From positions 1,102,001 through 1,166,000 of the forward strand of contig NC_016452.1 of NCBI RefSeq assembly GCF_000235365.1: DNA of 64,000 nt, written 5' to 3'. The position numbers and the translations under genes were made by a program. The stretch comes from Eremothecium cymbalariae DBVPG#7215. Its lineage: Eukaryota; Ascomycota; Saccharomycetes; Saccharomycetales; Saccharomycetaceae. The notes below the pieces were generated by a model that was given only the letters and a program-made list of their open reading frames with translations, was not told the origin of the DNA and did not search any database. Each line of letters begins with the position of its first letter. Within the stretch, counting starts at the first letter, position 1. Below are positions 47,626-57,214 of the stretch, piece after piece.

Positions 47626-49122
47626 ATGAGTCAGGTGACAGCGGAAAGGTTTACTGGGACTTACAGACTTTTATATGAGCTATTAAAGGGAGAATATGTT
47701 GTGCAAGCTGCGATAATTGGTGTGACTATCCGGCTTGCTGCTGACAAGTTCATGAATACAAAGGACGATGTCGCGTTATTCAGTAGTTTATGGACTACTG
47801 TGATTGGATTTGGGATGGGGGCTGTGGTTGAATACAGGAGTCGGACCGCAAAGAAGCATAGTCAAGAGGATGGAGTGAAGCCCATGTGTACAGATTTCCT
47901 TCCTTCGTTCAACACTGTGTATCTATTATTCCTCCCGTTTATGATTGCATTACTATTTAACCGAGAGTTGGCATTGGCGAACTGTTCTATGGCTTTTAAT
48001 GCAGCTAGTATTCCTGTATACTTCCGTTTGCCGCTACAATTAGCAGTGCCGCTGATAAACTATGAATTTTATGATAAGAGGAGGAGGAATATGGTTGCAG
48101 TGCTCATTAATACTGTCATATGTTACGCATTGGAACAAGTGTCTGAGTTGAAATCGTTGGATAAAGTAGATTGCAATTTGTTCTCGATATTGTTAACCAA
48201 TGTGTTGTATATGATTGATTCTGAGTCACTGCATTTTTCAATATTAAGGATATGCTTGTACGGGTTTTTTAGTGCAATTGCAGCTAATTATGTGTTATCG
48301 TTTGCGTTGGTGAAAGTCCATCCGTATGCGAGGACGTTGGCTTTGCTGACCAGCTTTGCGTTGATCTTCCCAGCCACCGTTCTGACCCAGCTACATGTCA
48401 GCGATCGCCACAATGCCTTAGTATGGCTATGCTACTATATTTTGGAGAGTCCGACACGAATGAAGATATTGGGTTGTTGGCTGGTATCCTTACTAATTTT
48501 GGTCCCTAATATTTTTGCCTTTAAATCTCACCTTTCGTTGAATATGTCGCGAAAGATCTGGCATTTTGCTTTGTTGCCCCTTTTAATTCCTCAGATGACC
48601 TTTGACCCCGAGTTTACAGTCCTTGCTATCGCTGGAACGTTAGTGCTGTTTCTAATAGTCGAGTATTTCCGTTATTTGAACCTTGCTCCCTTTGGTGATT
48701 TTATCAATTCCCAGCTGCGCTCGTTTACGGACTTCAGAGATGATAAAGGTCCAATAATAATATCATACCTATATCTAATAATTGGAGTATCATTTCCGCT
48801 TTTAATTAACCATTCCCTAGTGGGTGTCATTAGTTTAGGTGTCGGTGATTCCTTAGCATCCATTGTTGGCAAGAATTTAGGTAGGAACCGTTGGCCAGGG
48901 ACAAATAAAACGGTCGAAGGAACTGCAGCTTTCATACTAGCTACATCAATTGTCAGCTTATGGTGTAAACACTACCTTGCGGCATTTGATACAGTTACAA
49001 ACAAGAATATTGTTTTGGTGTGTGTGGTTTCTGGCCTTCTAGAAGGGAACTCCAACCTAAATGATAATATTTTAATTCCATCTTTCATGTTGATCTTTAT
49101 GGAGCTTTGTAAATTACGCTGA
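47626..49122 (+). CDS. SEC59: Dolichol kinase
   Basis: 498 aa (Sc Sec59, YMR013C, 519 aa). A polytopic ER membrane protein with many hydrophobic segments. The CTP-binding, kinase-type C-terminal part is recognisable: MSRKIWHFALLPLL, then LGVGDSLASIVGKNLGRNRWPG and KTVEGTAAFILA. It phosphorylates dolichol with CTP to make dolichyl phosphate for N-glycosylation, O-mannosylation and GPI synthesis. The open frame starts at a GTG 11 codons upstream; the ATG at 47626 (MSQVTAERF) is the plausible start. Confidence 0.95.
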   Translation: MSQVTAERFTGTYRLLYELLKGEYVVQAAIIGVTIRLAADKFMNTKDDVALFSSLWTTVIGFGMGAVVEYRSRTAKKHSQEDGVKPMCTDFLPSFNTVYLLFLPFMIALLFNRELALANCSMAFNAASIPVYFRLPLQLAVPLINYEFYDKRRRNMVAVLINTVICYALEQVSELKSLDKVDCNLFSILLTNVLYMIDSESLHFSILRICLYGFFSAIAANYVLSFALVKVHPYARTLALLTSFALIFPATVLTQLHVSDRHNALVWLCYYILESPTRMKILGCWLVSLLILVPNIFAFKSHLSLNMSRKIWHFALLPLLIPQMTFDPEFTVLAIAGTLVLFLIVEYFRYLNLAPFGDFINSQLRSFTDFRDDKGPIIISYLYLIIGVSFPLLINHSLVGVISLGVGDSLASIVGKNLGRNRWPGTNKTVEGTAAFILATSIVSLWCKHYLAAFDTVTNKNIVLVCVVSGLLEGNSNLNDNILIPSFMLIFMELCKLR

Positions 49123-50162
49123 AAAACAACACCTGAATAAAAAGTTGGTAGATTGATACGCGGATTGCTAAATTGATACATTCTATAGTTCTATGTACAA
49201 CCAACAAATTACTAGCATTTATATGGTTCAATATTTAGAAGATGTGGCATAAATAATAAAATAATCCTGACAATAAAATAAAAAAAGCAACAGTTTCAGA
49301 GGTAAGTATATTTGCAAATCTCGAACATGGGCAGCAACTATATATCAGCGATGCGCTAAGAGCTCATACAATGTGAATTTGATAACTGAACTTTGCCTTG
49401 TGGAAGGGGCTAAACCTAGTAGAGTTTGAATTATCGAAGCCCAAGATCCAGATTGAGTCGCAGTTATAGGACTGGAAGTGACCGTGCTTGCATCCAAAAT
49501 AATAATCAATGGCCTTGGAGTATTATCAAATGTTTTTAATGTAACTAAACTGCCAAGTCAAATAGTAATTAAAAATTACTCCGATACCGGGAGTCGAACC
49601 CGGGTCTCCACGGTGAAAGCGTGGTGTGATAGCCGTTACACTATATCGGACAATCATGTGATTACAACTATTACTATGAATATAGTCACACCGAAGGGTG
49701 TGGTGCTCATGATTAAGTGCGTTAGAAGTTACAAAGTATTACCGCGGCACTTTGTGCGCAGCTGATAGACCTTAAAGGCTCTTTCAACTAGCGTTTTATT
49801 CTCCATGGAGCGAAGTATAATCTAAAGATGATTATCACGTGATTGGATATAGGATTTTTTTGTTAAAGGCTTTTGATGCGCTAATATGAGACATGGGTGT
49901 AAGAGTATTTAGTGATAGTTATAGAAGAAGGTTGTAAAAGGAGTTAGATATCGTGCTGGTATACTGTGTGTATTTGAGTTGGACTGTAGGTCATTTTTTA
50001 GGGGATAAAAACGCAGAATTTGTTTGTAGGACAATATTTATGAATTAGCGTTCCATCAACTTTGAGGAACACCAAGGGATTGGGTATAGCATTTTGCAAA
50101 GTATACTGATAAGCTACACAGTGATTATAAAATCGGTGTGAGAGAGGTTATAAGGGATTGTA
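49123..50162. other. Intergenic, SEC59 to VPS24, with tRNA-Glu
   Basis: About 1 kb. It holds the tRNA-Glu gene (49579-49650) and a perfect ATCACGTGAT palindrome at 49834-49843, a strong Cbf1/CDEI-type site. No CDEII/CDEIII arrangement follows, so this is not read as a centromere. I see no LTR remnant beside the tRNA. Confidence 0.5.
49579..49650 (-). tRNA. tRNA-Glu (UUC)
   Basis: 72 nt on the minus strand. The acceptor stem TCCGATA pairs with TATCGGA. The D arm contains TGTAACGGCTA, the anticodon loop reads CTTTCAC with anticodon TTC, and the T arm contains GGTTCGACTCC. It is nearly identical to Sc tRNA-Glu(UUC). No intron. A pyrimidine-purine mix follows, with the T-run terminator just downstream (complement of the A-run near 49571). 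Confidence 0.98.
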
Positions 50163-50831
50163 ATGAATTTTATTAAAACGACGCTATGGGGTGTTGATCC
50201 CAAGGAACAGCACAGGAAGTTGAAAGGTATATTGAGAAAAAACCAGCGAGAGTTGGATAAATCTTTACGAGAATTAAGTGTTTTAAAGGGGAAGACACAG
50301 GCGTTAATCAAAAAGTCAGCCAAGGCGAACGATGTAAAGACGGTTCGTATATATGCGAAGGAACTCTATCAGATAAACAAACAGTATGACCGGGTGTACA
50401 CGTCGAAGACGCAATTGCAGTCTATAGGGATGAAGATAGAAGAATCATTCCAGATGAATAAAATGCAGCAGAAGATGGCCCAGAGTACAGGTTTGATGAT
50501 GGAGGTGAATTCTCTAGTGCATATACCCCAGTTGCGGAATACAATGATGGAGTTAGAAAAGGAGTTGGTCAAGTCAGGGATTATCAGTGAAATGATGGAT
50601 AATTCTCTAGATGTTTTGGATGCGGACATCGAAGATGAGGAAGTTGAAGAACAAGTGGAGCAAATAGTTGCAAAGTATACAAATGACAAATTCAACATGG
50701 TGAATAACATTCCTCAAACTCAACTGAACCACCAAGAGAACCAAGAAGTTGCTGCCGAGGAACAAATCGAAGATGAGGCAGACAATATGTTGAAGGAAAT
50801 GAGAGAACGGTTGAATGCCTTACAGGGTTAA
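50163..50831 (+). CDS. VPS24: ESCRT-III subunit Vps24 (CHMP3)
   Basis: 222 aa (Sc Vps24, YKL041W, 224 aa). A Snf7-family helical protein: basic N-terminal half (WGVDPKEQHRKLKGILRKNQRELDKSLREL; KTVRIYAKELYQINKQYDR) and acidic C-terminal half ending in the MIT-interacting motif region MLKEMRERLNALQG. With Vps2, Vps20 and Snf7 it forms the membrane-scission polymer at endosomes. Start at the first ATG. Confidence 0.97.
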   Translation: MNFIKTTLWGVDPKEQHRKLKGILRKNQRELDKSLRELSVLKGKTQALIKKSAKANDVKTVRIYAKELYQINKQYDRVYTSKTQLQSIGMKIEESFQMNKMQQKMAQSTGLMMEVNSLVHIPQLRNTMMELEKELVKSGIISEMMDNSLDVLDADIEDEEVEEQVEQIVAKYTNDKFNMVNNIPQTQLNHQENQEVAAEEQIEDEADNMLKEMRERLNALQG

Positions 50832-50851
50832 ATACGTTTTTAGTACATGTA

Positions 50852-51949
50852 TTATATAGATTCGTGATTTAATTCCTGATGTTGCCCCTCTGCCTGCTCT
50901 TTTTCTAACTGTCTCTTAACTTTTAATTTCAGCTGCGTTTCTATATATTGCGCTTTAATGAGCTCTTTGAGCTCCCTTTTGTGCTTAACCCATTCTTCCG
51001 CCTTCCCAATCGTTCCATCAAACACCTGTATAACATTACTAACCATGTCCAATGATTCCTCCGCTAAAATTAATATCTTGCCATTTGCAGAAAGCCGGGG
51101 ATTTGAAGACCGTTGTTTGGACGTAGAATTGACATTAAGGGACCAATTCGTGGGCAAATTCAACAACGTCTCCCGCACCTGGCTTCTTGCGGGCTCTGGT
51201 AAAGAATTCCCCGCAAAGTGGGATATCAACGAATAGACCTTTTTTACAGTACCAACAACCTCCATCTTAATTTCTTTGGATCTCTCATCCGCCAGATTTT
51301 CAGAAGCATCATAGAACTGCTCATTATCATCTGAGTCTGAATCTTTGTGAGGCAAATGCTGCTCTGCCGTCTCCTTCTCTTTCTGCACCAGATCCTGCAA
51401 AGATGAAACTGTATGTGAAAGCTGCTTATTAGCCAACTTGAGAAGATGCAAACATGTAATTAATTGCTTTTTGGATTCTATAGACATGTTTAATCGGTAC
51501 TCCTTAAAATTCTCCCTGATCTTCTGTCTTTTCGACACTCGGAGTGGAGTCCCCAGGTGATCATCCAGTGGCGTACCCGTACTATACACATCATCCATGC
51601 AATCGTTCTCTGAGCTATCTGCCTGACTCCAAAATTCACTGGTCCTTCTGACCATCGTCGATGCTTTACGCTCCACCAGTTCCACACGCCTCTTAAAGTT
51701 AGGATGTTGTAATTTAGTTTGTTCATATAGGCTCACCGCATTATTTATGATCGAATTCTGCCTCATCTTATGAAGCAATGTTTCTCCATCGTCATAATGC
51801 TGTTTATCTTCCTGCTTTTCCTCTCCATGTGAATTATCCTTAATCTCATCTGTTTTTGCATTACTATTACACAACTGACTGAGCGCCTCCACTGCTATAA
51901 ATTCTGGTTCCTTAGCATGCTCAATATCTGTTCTATTCACACTGGCCAT
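50852..51949 (-). CDS. OPI1: Opi1, repressor of phospholipid biosynthesis genes
   Basis: 365 aa (Sc Opi1, YHL020C, 404 aa). Conserved blocks: SIINNAVSLYEQTKLQHPNF and the adjoining basic ER/phosphatidate-binding region, LITCLHLLKLANKQLSHTVSSLQDLV, and a C-terminal segment with VIQVFDGTIGKAEEWVK, the activator-interaction region. In Sc, Opi1 is held at the ER by Scs2 and phosphatidate and otherwise represses Ino2/Ino4 targets. The open frame starts with TTG; the ATG at 51949 gives MASVNRTD. Its stop is 20 bp from that of VPS24. Confidence 0.93.
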   Translation of the reverse strand: MASVNRTDIEHAKEPEFIAVEALSQLCNSNAKTDEIKDNSHGEEKQEDKQHYDDGETLLHKMRQNSIINNAVSLYEQTKLQHPNFKRRVELVERKASTMVRRTSEFWSQADSSENDCMDDVYSTGTPLDDHLGTPLRVSKRQKIRENFKEYRLNMSIESKKQLITCLHLLKLANKQLSHTVSSLQDLVQKEKETAEQHLPHKDSDSDDNEQFYDASENLADERSKEIKMEVVGTVKKVYSLISHFAGNSLPEPARSQVRETLLNLPTNWSLNVNSTSKQRSSNPRLSANGKILILAEESLDMVSNVIQVFDGTIGKAEEWVKHKRELKELIKAQYIETQLKLKVKRQLEKEQAEGQHQELNHESI

Positions 51950-52443
51950 TCCTTCTCTGAAGTTCCCTTCTATCTCTCTCTCTTTCCCTGTGTTTTCACT
52001 ATTCCTTACTCCCAAACCGGATTAAAGTTTCCAAGCCTGTCTCGTGCTGTCTGTAAAACTTCAAGCTTATTTTTTCGGTAATAAGCTGATGATAACCTGG
52101 TCCTGGAAGCAGCTGCTGTACTTATGTTTAGCTACTTATAATGTTTTAATGCTGTTAGTAGCTAGTTTTTGAAGTGTTCTGCATGGTCCATCTTACTTCT
52201 CTTAGTTCTGTATCTTTCGGGAGCTGGGTTTTTGTAGGGAATGACTAGGTACTCTTTGGTCAAATGATAATGACATGATACGGCAGAATAGATACGGAAA
52301 GTTACATGACTTAGCTACATTTAACAAGAATGGAAAGGGCGGGGCAACTTATTGATGATGCAGTATATATCAGAAACGTGGCAGATATTTAGATCTGGTA
52401 GTTTTTAGAAAAATGTTTTATCGAATGAATGAATGACTGTAGT
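51950..52443. promoter_or_regulatory. OPI1 promoter region
   Basis: About 490 bp between the OPI1 start and the APM2 stop. I saw no CATGTG-type inositol response element. Nothing else recognised. Confidence 0.35.
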
Positions 52444-53949
52444 TCAAAGTTGATAGGCATATATATCATGATTGATGGTTTTATACCTTACCCAAGGAAA
52501 GGACTGGAATTGGAGTTGTTTTTCTTCAATCTTTAGGAATTCAACTTTCAATCCACTTATAGTGTAGTAAGGAATTTCAAATTCTACCTTCAAGAGAGCT
52601 GCTTCTGAAGTGGGGGAGTTTAATTCGTGAGTCTGTTGGTAGAGTTTTTCTAAATGAGGACCTCGTCGTATTGGCTTTGGGTCCATTGAATTTGATAGTT
52701 GTTGTTTTATCCTAGCTTCGTGTTCTCTATTGTGGAGATGGAATTCAGACTGCATTTTCAATGTTTTATCGCCATGACCGCCTTTTACTTTCCCTACTTC
52801 CCAAAGTAGGTAGTCATCGGTTATGTTGAACATAACCTTCCCCTGCTCGCATTTAAAGCGTGGCTGGTATGAAAGATCGACATCCCAGTCTCGAAATACT
52901 TTGCTTAATGGTACCTTTATATTGAGCAGACTGGTCGAATCTTGCAGCTTGAAGTAGGTGGATATGGTCACAGCTAGAATCAGCCTATCCAGCCCATCTT
53001 TTGTTTTGCGCGGCTTCAGTTTCACCTTGCAATCCTCCAATTTGATCATTGGCGGGTCTGACATATTTCTTGTTAACTTGTAGTTGCACAATTGAAACTC
53101 CCCGTCTGGAGGAGTGAATGATATAAGTTTGTCTGTTGTTAGTTGGTCCAGGTTAACACATTGATGAAAATTTGCCCTTCTCATAAAGTACTCGTTCTCA
53201 GAATTCAGTTTGTTTAGCCCTATCGTTAGCATGGGCATACCTGATAAATATGAACGGCATTGAATATATCCATACACTGTGTTACTTTTAATGTTCATGC
53301 ATTGAAAGTCCACAAGGTATTCGAGATGTTCAATAACATCCAGATAAAATTCATTTTTGTTATAATGAATACCTTTAGGACGCCATGATATAGCTGAGGT
53401 GGTTGTTCTTGCAATATAACTATTCATATAGTTTTCATCTGTTGCCTCTGTGTCTTCTTCTTTCTTCTTTGAGTCCTTCTTTTTATTCTTTTTAGTGTTT
53501 GTTACTGTTGCCTCTCGTGTAGCTGGTTCTGGTGAATCTTTGACAACTTGAACCTTAATGTAGTCTCTGATTATATTATAATCAGTCAGTTGAGGTGTAC
53601 CCATAAAAATAGACTCGTCGATCAATTCATGAATTAAATGGAAGTTCCCTGTAATCAAAACCTTATTCAAGTTCTCGCCCAAGTACTTCTGAAATAACAT
53701 ATGAAGTTGATTCAGATATGAAAAAACTACCATGGGATAGACGTTTGTGAGTTGGTAGCTCAACGAAAGAAAATACAACCCATCTCTTTGAATGAATATG
53801 TAGTCATAATCCATATTTTGCAGTATCGGCGACTTCTTGGGATGCCTGATAAACCATTCTAACGGCTCAAGTAGCGATGGTACTGGCTTCAACAATCTAA
53901 CAGTCAGTAATTGAAGTTCTTCATCAAGAATGAATAGACAGGAAATCAT
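52444..53949 (-). CDS. APM2: AP-1-like mu adaptin Apm2
   Basis: 501 aa (Sc Apm2, YHL019C, 605 aa). The N-terminal longin domain (MISCLFILDEELQLLTVRLLKPVP; YIFIQRDGLYFLSLSYQ) is followed by a Lys-rich linker (about 150-170) and the C-terminal mu homology domain, ending in FPWVRYKTINHDIYAYQL. Mu adaptins select cargo with YxxPhi signals in clathrin adaptors. Position between OPI1 and MCO14 matches Sc chromosome VIII, which separates it from APM1, APM3 and APM4. The linker is shorter than in Sc. Confidence 0.9.
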   Translation of the reverse strand: MISCLFILDEELQLLTVRLLKPVPSLLEPLEWFIRHPKKSPILQNMDYDYIFIQRDGLYFLSLSYQLTNVYPMVVFSYLNQLHMLFQKYLGENLNKVLITGNFHLIHELIDESIFMGTPQLTDYNIIRDYIKVQVVKDSPEPATREATVTNTKKNKKKDSKKKEEDTEATDENYMNSYIARTTTSAISWRPKGIHYNKNEFYLDVIEHLEYLVDFQCMNIKSNTVYGYIQCRSYLSGMPMLTIGLNKLNSENEYFMRRANFHQCVNLDQLTTDKLISFTPPDGEFQLCNYKLTRNMSDPPMIKLEDCKVKLKPRKTKDGLDRLILAVTISTYFKLQDSTSLLNIKVPLSKVFRDWDVDLSYQPRFKCEQGKVMFNITDDYLLWEVGKVKGGHGDKTLKMQSEFHLHNREHEARIKQQLSNSMDPKPIRRGPHLEKLYQQTHELNSPTSEAALLKVEFEIPYYTISGLKVEFLKIEEKQLQFQSFPWVRYKTINHDIYAYQL

Positions 53950-54130
53950 CCCTCTTGGATCTTGTTGCTACCCTACGGCTTCTGTTTGATGTGTATTGGT
54001 ACACCGCGTAATCCTTTGTATGCTAGATGGTGACAAACGGAGAGCTACTTGGCATTAAATAGGTCGATCCACACCCCCTCCTACAACCCAATGCAATAAT
54101 CTAAACGTAAAACGGCTAGCCAAATAACAA

Positions 54131-54448
54131 ATGTATAACAAAATATCCAAGCAGGCCGCTATACTTCTGCAATCACCTGAATTAAAGGCTGGCTTGGCAG
54201 CTCTTCCCCATTGGAAGTACGCAAATGGGGCTTTGTTTAGAGACTTCCAGCTCCGCGACTTTGAATCAACATGGTCGGTTCTAAACCAAATTGCACTGAG
54301 ATCACATTTATGGGGCCATCACCCGACTATAACTACTACTTATAACAAAGTCTCACTTATTCTCACGAACCATGACTTGGGAGGGGTGACTGATATTGAC
54401 ATGAAGATGGCTAGACGTATAGAAAAGTATATTTCAGAAGAACTTTAA
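54131..54448 (+). CDS. MCO14: Pterin-4a-carbinolamine dehydratase-like mitochondrial protein
   Basis: 105 aa. The PCD/DCoH fold signature is present: LRDFESTWSVLNQIALRSHLWGHHPTITTTYNKVSLILTNHDLGGVTDIDMKMARRI, with the His-His-Pro and downstream His of the family active site. Sc YHL018W (MCO14) is a small mitochondrial protein of this family. Catalysis on a carbinolamine is a family inference, since yeasts lack the classical aromatic amino acid hydroxylases. It is divergent from APM2 (181 bp) and convergent with NFU1. Confidence 0.87.
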   Translation: MYNKISKQAAILLQSPELKAGLAALPHWKYANGALFRDFQLRDFESTWSVLNQIALRSHLWGHHPTITTTYNKVSLILTNHDLGGVTDIDMKMARRIEKYISEEL

Positions 54449-54533
54449 ACATAATAAATTAATGGGGTAGGCTTAAATAATATTTAGGTTTAAGTTATTT
54501 ATTTACAGAAAGGGTTCGTTCAGAAATAGGACC

Positions 54534-55274
54534 CTATGCCTCTAACTGATGCTTCTTTTGCATCTTCTGCTCTAATTTCTCAAACTCCTTTAGTGCAACT
54601 TGCTCCTCGATATCTAGTATCTGCTCAACACCTTCAACCTCATCGATGTAGTGTTTCAACATAGATTCAATACCGCTTTTCAACGTGACCTCGCTAGAAG
54701 AGCACGACTTGCATGCACCTTGTAACTTCAAATAAACGATACCTGTCTCCGGGTCCCATCCACGGTAGTCTATGTCCCCTCCATCATCCATAATAGCCGG
54801 TCTGATCCTTGTCTGGATCAACTCCTCAATCATTTCACTTATCTCCTGTTCATCCTCATCATACTCAAATTTTGGAACATTAACATCATATCCAATCTCT
54901 GATTCCTTTACAGAATAGAACTCAGGATGAAACATCTCCTTCCCACTTGCTAGGTACCCCGTCAATATATCAATGACTGAAGGTGTCACTTGATTCCAAT
55001 GCATCATCTCATCCTTTCTAACAGTTAAAAAATCATCTCCTATCATTAGAGTCTCAATTCCTGGACACTGAGAAAATATACGAGATGCTAAAGGTGCATG
55101 TTTAATCAGTTTCTCATCTGTATTCTTGATTTCGATGCTCCGGGCTCCCCTCTCTTGAAGTAATTCACCATCCATAGAAATAAACTTTAGCGCATTCTCA
55201 TTTGGTGTAGTAGCAGTCTTGATGTGGATTAGCCTGAGGGATAGGCTTCTGAAAGGCCTCTTTATTCCTAACAT
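54534..55274 (-). CDS. NFU1: Mitochondrial iron-sulfur scaffold Nfu1
   Basis: 246 aa (Sc Nfu1, YKL040C, 256 aa). A presequence rich in Arg/Ser (MLGIKRPFRSLSLRLIHIK) precedes the Nfu N-terminal domain (about 25-115) and the NifU-like C-terminal domain, with IRPAIMDDGGDIDYRGWDP and the cluster-binding C-x2-C in GACKSCSSSE. It hands 4Fe-4S clusters to late mitochondrial targets such as lipoate synthase. This chromosome XI-type gene sits inside a chromosome VIII-type series. Confidence 0.96.
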   Translation of the reverse strand: MLGIKRPFRSLSLRLIHIKTATTPNENALKFISMDGELLQERGARSIEIKNTDEKLIKHAPLASRIFSQCPGIETLMIGDDFLTVRKDEMMHWNQVTPSVIDILTGYLASGKEMFHPEFYSVKESEIGYDVNVPKFEYDEDEQEISEMIEELIQTRIRPAIMDDGGDIDYRGWDPETGIVYLKLQGACKSCSSSEVTLKSGIESMLKHYIDEVEGVEQILDIEEQVALKEFEKLEQKMQKKHQLEA

Positions 55275-55459
55275 AATGCTGTCGTATTATCTTTATGCAG
55301 GTTGTGGCTGAGTCCAATGCGTGTGATTTATGCAATTCTTAGGTTCGGCAAAGTTATAAAAATGTTGAAGACATTAAAATTGAATTTGAACACTCACTAC
55401 TACGTGGTTAGACTTAACAAGTAAACAGGTATAACGAAGTTAGTAAGGCTACAATCACA

Positions 55460-56935
55460 ATGTTGCCCCAATTAACATTTGTTCTTTGGTTTTTTATATG
55501 TTCGTTTACGAGGGCTAATAAGGAGAGGATTAGCTCCAGTCGTAAGAATATCTGCAGCGGGATGTACGACAAAACGGATTGGGGAGGGAAGGTCGATCCT
55601 TTCATTTCATTCAATCTCACAAGCCTTAGTGGGGATAACAATGGGGTTAGTGTTGTTATTTTTGAGTATCAGGATCTAGATCATGTGGGGATAAAAATAG
55701 ATGGTGATACGAAGTACATTTGTAATGATGATGCGATTAATCAAGGGCTATGCAATACAACGTCTAAAGGGAATTTCTTGTTGACCAATTCAGTCTTTAA
55801 TTCAGAAACTGGACAAAATGAGACAGCTAAGTATCCGATTTTGACCTATATGGTGACTGATGTTGGCGAAGTCGAACAAAAGTATAATGTTAAGAAAACT
55901 GGGTACTATTGTGTGTTGACTGAAGCTATAAATGGTGATTATAATGGTATAGTGAATTACAGAAATGCTTTCGGTGAGTTACCGGCGTCAGAGATAAACA
56001 AGATGCCATTATATGGGTTGCTTGCTGTTGCCTATGCGGTTGGTATGGCGCTGTATTCTTTTGCAGTCTGGAAGCACAAACATGAGTTGTTGCTACTACA
56101 AAAGTATTTGCTGGCGTTTTTCGTATTTTTGACCATAGATACAATATTTATTTGGTCGTTTTATGATCTCAGGAATAGGAAGGGTTCAACTTTGGGAACG
56201 AATGTGTTCATGTTGTTTGTATCTGTTTTGAGTGCTGGTAAAGTTTCATGTTCTTGCTTCTTTTTACTTGTGATTACGTTAGGCTATGGTATCGTGTATC
56301 CAAAGTTGAACCGTAAGCTAATGAGACGTATTCAAGCTTTCACCCTTTTCAACTTTTTTGTATCCGCTGGATTTTTGATTCAAGACTATATGACGAGTTC
56401 TGATGCTGTCACGATGCTTCCTCTTATTACGTTGATACCATCGGCTTTTTCTTTGGTGGCCTTTTATTGTATGATCATTAAATCTTTGGGTAACACTACA
56501 CAATACTTAAAGGAGCAACGGCAAATGGTGAAACTAAACGTCTATCGAGAACTTCTCGCTGTTATTTTACTTTCTATGTTTGGTGTAGCCGGGGGGATGA
56601 GCGTCACTACACTTATGGTGGTTGGCATGAGCACTGTAGAGCTGGTGAAAAAATATTGGAGGATCAGGTTTATTATGGACTTTTGGCCTTCTTTGATATA
56701 CTACTGTGTCTTTGTAACGTTGGCCTTTATGTTGAGGCCAACAGACACTTCGTACATGTTGGCTTGCTCTCAGCAATTACCAACAGACCCTGAAAACGTT
56801 ACAGATTTTGATCTAGATGATTTGCAATCTTTAGGAGATGACGGTTTCAGTTCTACTGCGCATGATGACGATCTAAACTTCTCGGATGATGAACATATTC
56901 CAAGAAATCATAATGAGCGCAACACCTCTAAGTGA
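55460..56935 (+). CDS. GOST-family Golgi membrane protein (Ptm1/YHL017W type)
   Basis: 491 aa. A signal peptide (about 1-19) is followed by a luminal beta-rich domain with N-glycosylation sites and paired cysteines (about 25-180). Seven predicted membrane segments span about 185-435, and the cytosolic tail is acidic (LDDLQSLGDDG). This is the lung seven-transmembrane/GOST layout. Sc has two members, PTM1 (YKL039W) and YHL017W; the gene here sits next to NFU1 (YKL040C) and DUR3 (YHL016C), so it is the single ancestor of both and I give no one symbol. Probable role in Golgi-endosome cargo sorting, by family. Confidence 0.9.
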   Translation: MLPQLTFVLWFFICSFTRANKERISSSRKNICSGMYDKTDWGGKVDPFISFNLTSLSGDNNGVSVVIFEYQDLDHVGIKIDGDTKYICNDDAINQGLCNTTSKGNFLLTNSVFNSETGQNETAKYPILTYMVTDVGEVEQKYNVKKTGYYCVLTEAINGDYNGIVNYRNAFGELPASEINKMPLYGLLAVAYAVGMALYSFAVWKHKHELLLLQKYLLAFFVFLTIDTIFIWSFYDLRNRKGSTLGTNVFMLFVSVLSAGKVSCSCFFLLVITLGYGIVYPKLNRKLMRRIQAFTLFNFFVSAGFLIQDYMTSSDAVTMLPLITLIPSAFSLVAFYCMIIKSLGNTTQYLKEQRQMVKLNVYRELLAVILLSMFGVAGGMSVTTLMVVGMSTVELVKKYWRIRFIMDFWPSLIYYCVFVTLAFMLRPTDTSYMLACSQQLPTDPENVTDFDLDDLQSLGDDGFSSTAHDDDLNFSDDEHIPRNHNERNTSK

Positions 56936-57214
56936 AGGTTTCGTAGTTCCATTCTCATTCTATATATGGAAAGGTATGTTGGTATATACACCACTTCTGT
57001 ACAAAATAGTCAAATCATTCTTGGAATTGAAAGCATCCCGGTGGGGTGTCTAATTTGACTGAGGTTATTAAAAAACGACTATGCCTGCCTGCACTCGCTA
57101 GCTGAGCATAGCACAAAATGGGCGATAACTGACTAACAGTGAGAGGTAGAGAGAGATACCTAACGGCCAGAATAACTAAACCGTTAAAGCTAATCTCGCA
57201 GCAAATTATTAAAT

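Noticed and set aside
49834..49843. ATCACGTGAT near the tRNA as a centromere CDEI
   Set aside because: The following 80-170 bp are not extremely AT-rich and contain no TTTCCGAAA-type core. Kept only as a Cbf1-type site.
56936..57214. snR69 expected downstream of PTM1 by analogy with Sc
   Set aside because: No TGATGA box and no complementarity to the 25S C2948 region on either strand.
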